Positions 63,534-64,000 of a stretch of 64,000 nt of DNA are shown here, in pieces. The number at the start of each line of letters is the position of its first letter. Position 1 is the stretch's first letter. The notes under the pieces were generated by a model, which saw only the letters and a program-made list of their open reading frames with translations, had not been told where the DNA came from and did not search any database. Origin of the DNA: Eumeta japonica (Eukaryota > Arthropoda > Insecta > Lepidoptera > Psychidae); the NCBI GenBank assembly GCA_005406025.1, contig BGZK01000225.1, positions 372,001-436,000 on the forward strand. The letters run 5' to 3'. Made by a program: the position numbers and the translations under genes.

Positions 63534-64000
63534 TATTTTTATTAGATCTCTGATATAACGTGAAATCTTTACTTATATATATTTCTTTTTTGTCATGACG
63601 CAGGACCGCATAAAAATAAATTATTTTATCGTATCATATCCATCTCACATATTTTATGGTAATGCGGAAATGATTTTGTTCGACATAAATCACGTCAGTA
63701 AAAAAATATTTAAACTCGTTACTCACGTGTTGCGTTTTTTCAACTGCTGCAACCGGCCGATCTAATTAAAGCAAAGTAAGTCATTGAAATTATTCTTAGT
63801 TGGGAACAAACTTGTCTCACGTTGCTAATTCACACGCCACTTCTGTGGAATACTTAGCTTTTGCTCGCATCTTCGTTCGCATGAACTTTAAATGGATTTC
63901 TTCAACCTTCGTGCCTATTGCATCTCGTCTCTGACTTCGCTCTAGGCTTTCAACTTTTTACCCTTTTTGGTTTCAATACCTATTCCGTTATTGACTTCAA
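63534..64000. other. Non-coding end of window
   Basis: No gene, RNA or repeat family recognised. Confidence 0.4.

Noticed and set aside
1..64000. CRISPR arrays, prokaryotic operons, prophage or plasmid features
   Set aside because: No direct-repeat/spacer arrays and no dense coding; the only regular array is a spacerless minisatellite.

Overview
The window is AT-rich, repeat-strewn eukaryotic DNA with no prokaryotic gene organisation. No open reading frame reaches 140 codons, and none reads as a complete conserved gene. It most resembles a moth or butterfly (Lepidoptera) genome: decayed insect mariner transposons, several tails of the RTE-like and LINE families common in Lepidoptera, and AT/TG microsatellites. 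The host call is an inference from repeat content remembered without a search. The window is best read as a gene desert or one very large intron.

The two firmest calls are mariner/Tc1 elements, both transcribed from the minus strand and both with recognisable inverted ends and TA target duplications. The first (11067-12272) carries a SETMAR-like transposase pseudogene in which the second and third catalytic aspartates are replaced. The second (45386-46623) carries a different transposase lineage with stops, frameshifts and a deletion that removes the first catalytic aspartate. Neither can make active transposase.

Other repeats are: a pair of SINE/LINE-tail-like copies with G-rich tracts (15931-16250, 51401-51682); another homologous pair (5199-5392, 55072-55255); a third pair (2085-2205, 53583-53705); an inverted pair of LINE 3' ends (31556-31850); RTE-like tails (27715-27945, 50610-50830, 60285-60830, 62040-62240); and a composite insect repeat (52000-53580). 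A very regular 49-bp minisatellite lies at 61510-62029.

GC-rich islands stand out at 36261-36355, 37032-37270, 55380-55830 and 56860-57135. They are the best candidates for promoters, exons or conserved regulatory DNA. Two weak exon-like signals are reported: 37032-37107, and a two-exon mini-ORF at 47673-48064.

The most distinctive unexplained structure is a set of near-perfect short-loop stem-loops (12310, 19904, 27913/27949, 53392, 54320, 55998/56028, 59466). Several have stems of 20 bp or more broken only by G:U-compatible changes. They could be small-RNA hairpins, MITE remnants or template-switch palindromes. I found no tRNA, rRNA, snRNA or known microRNA by eye.
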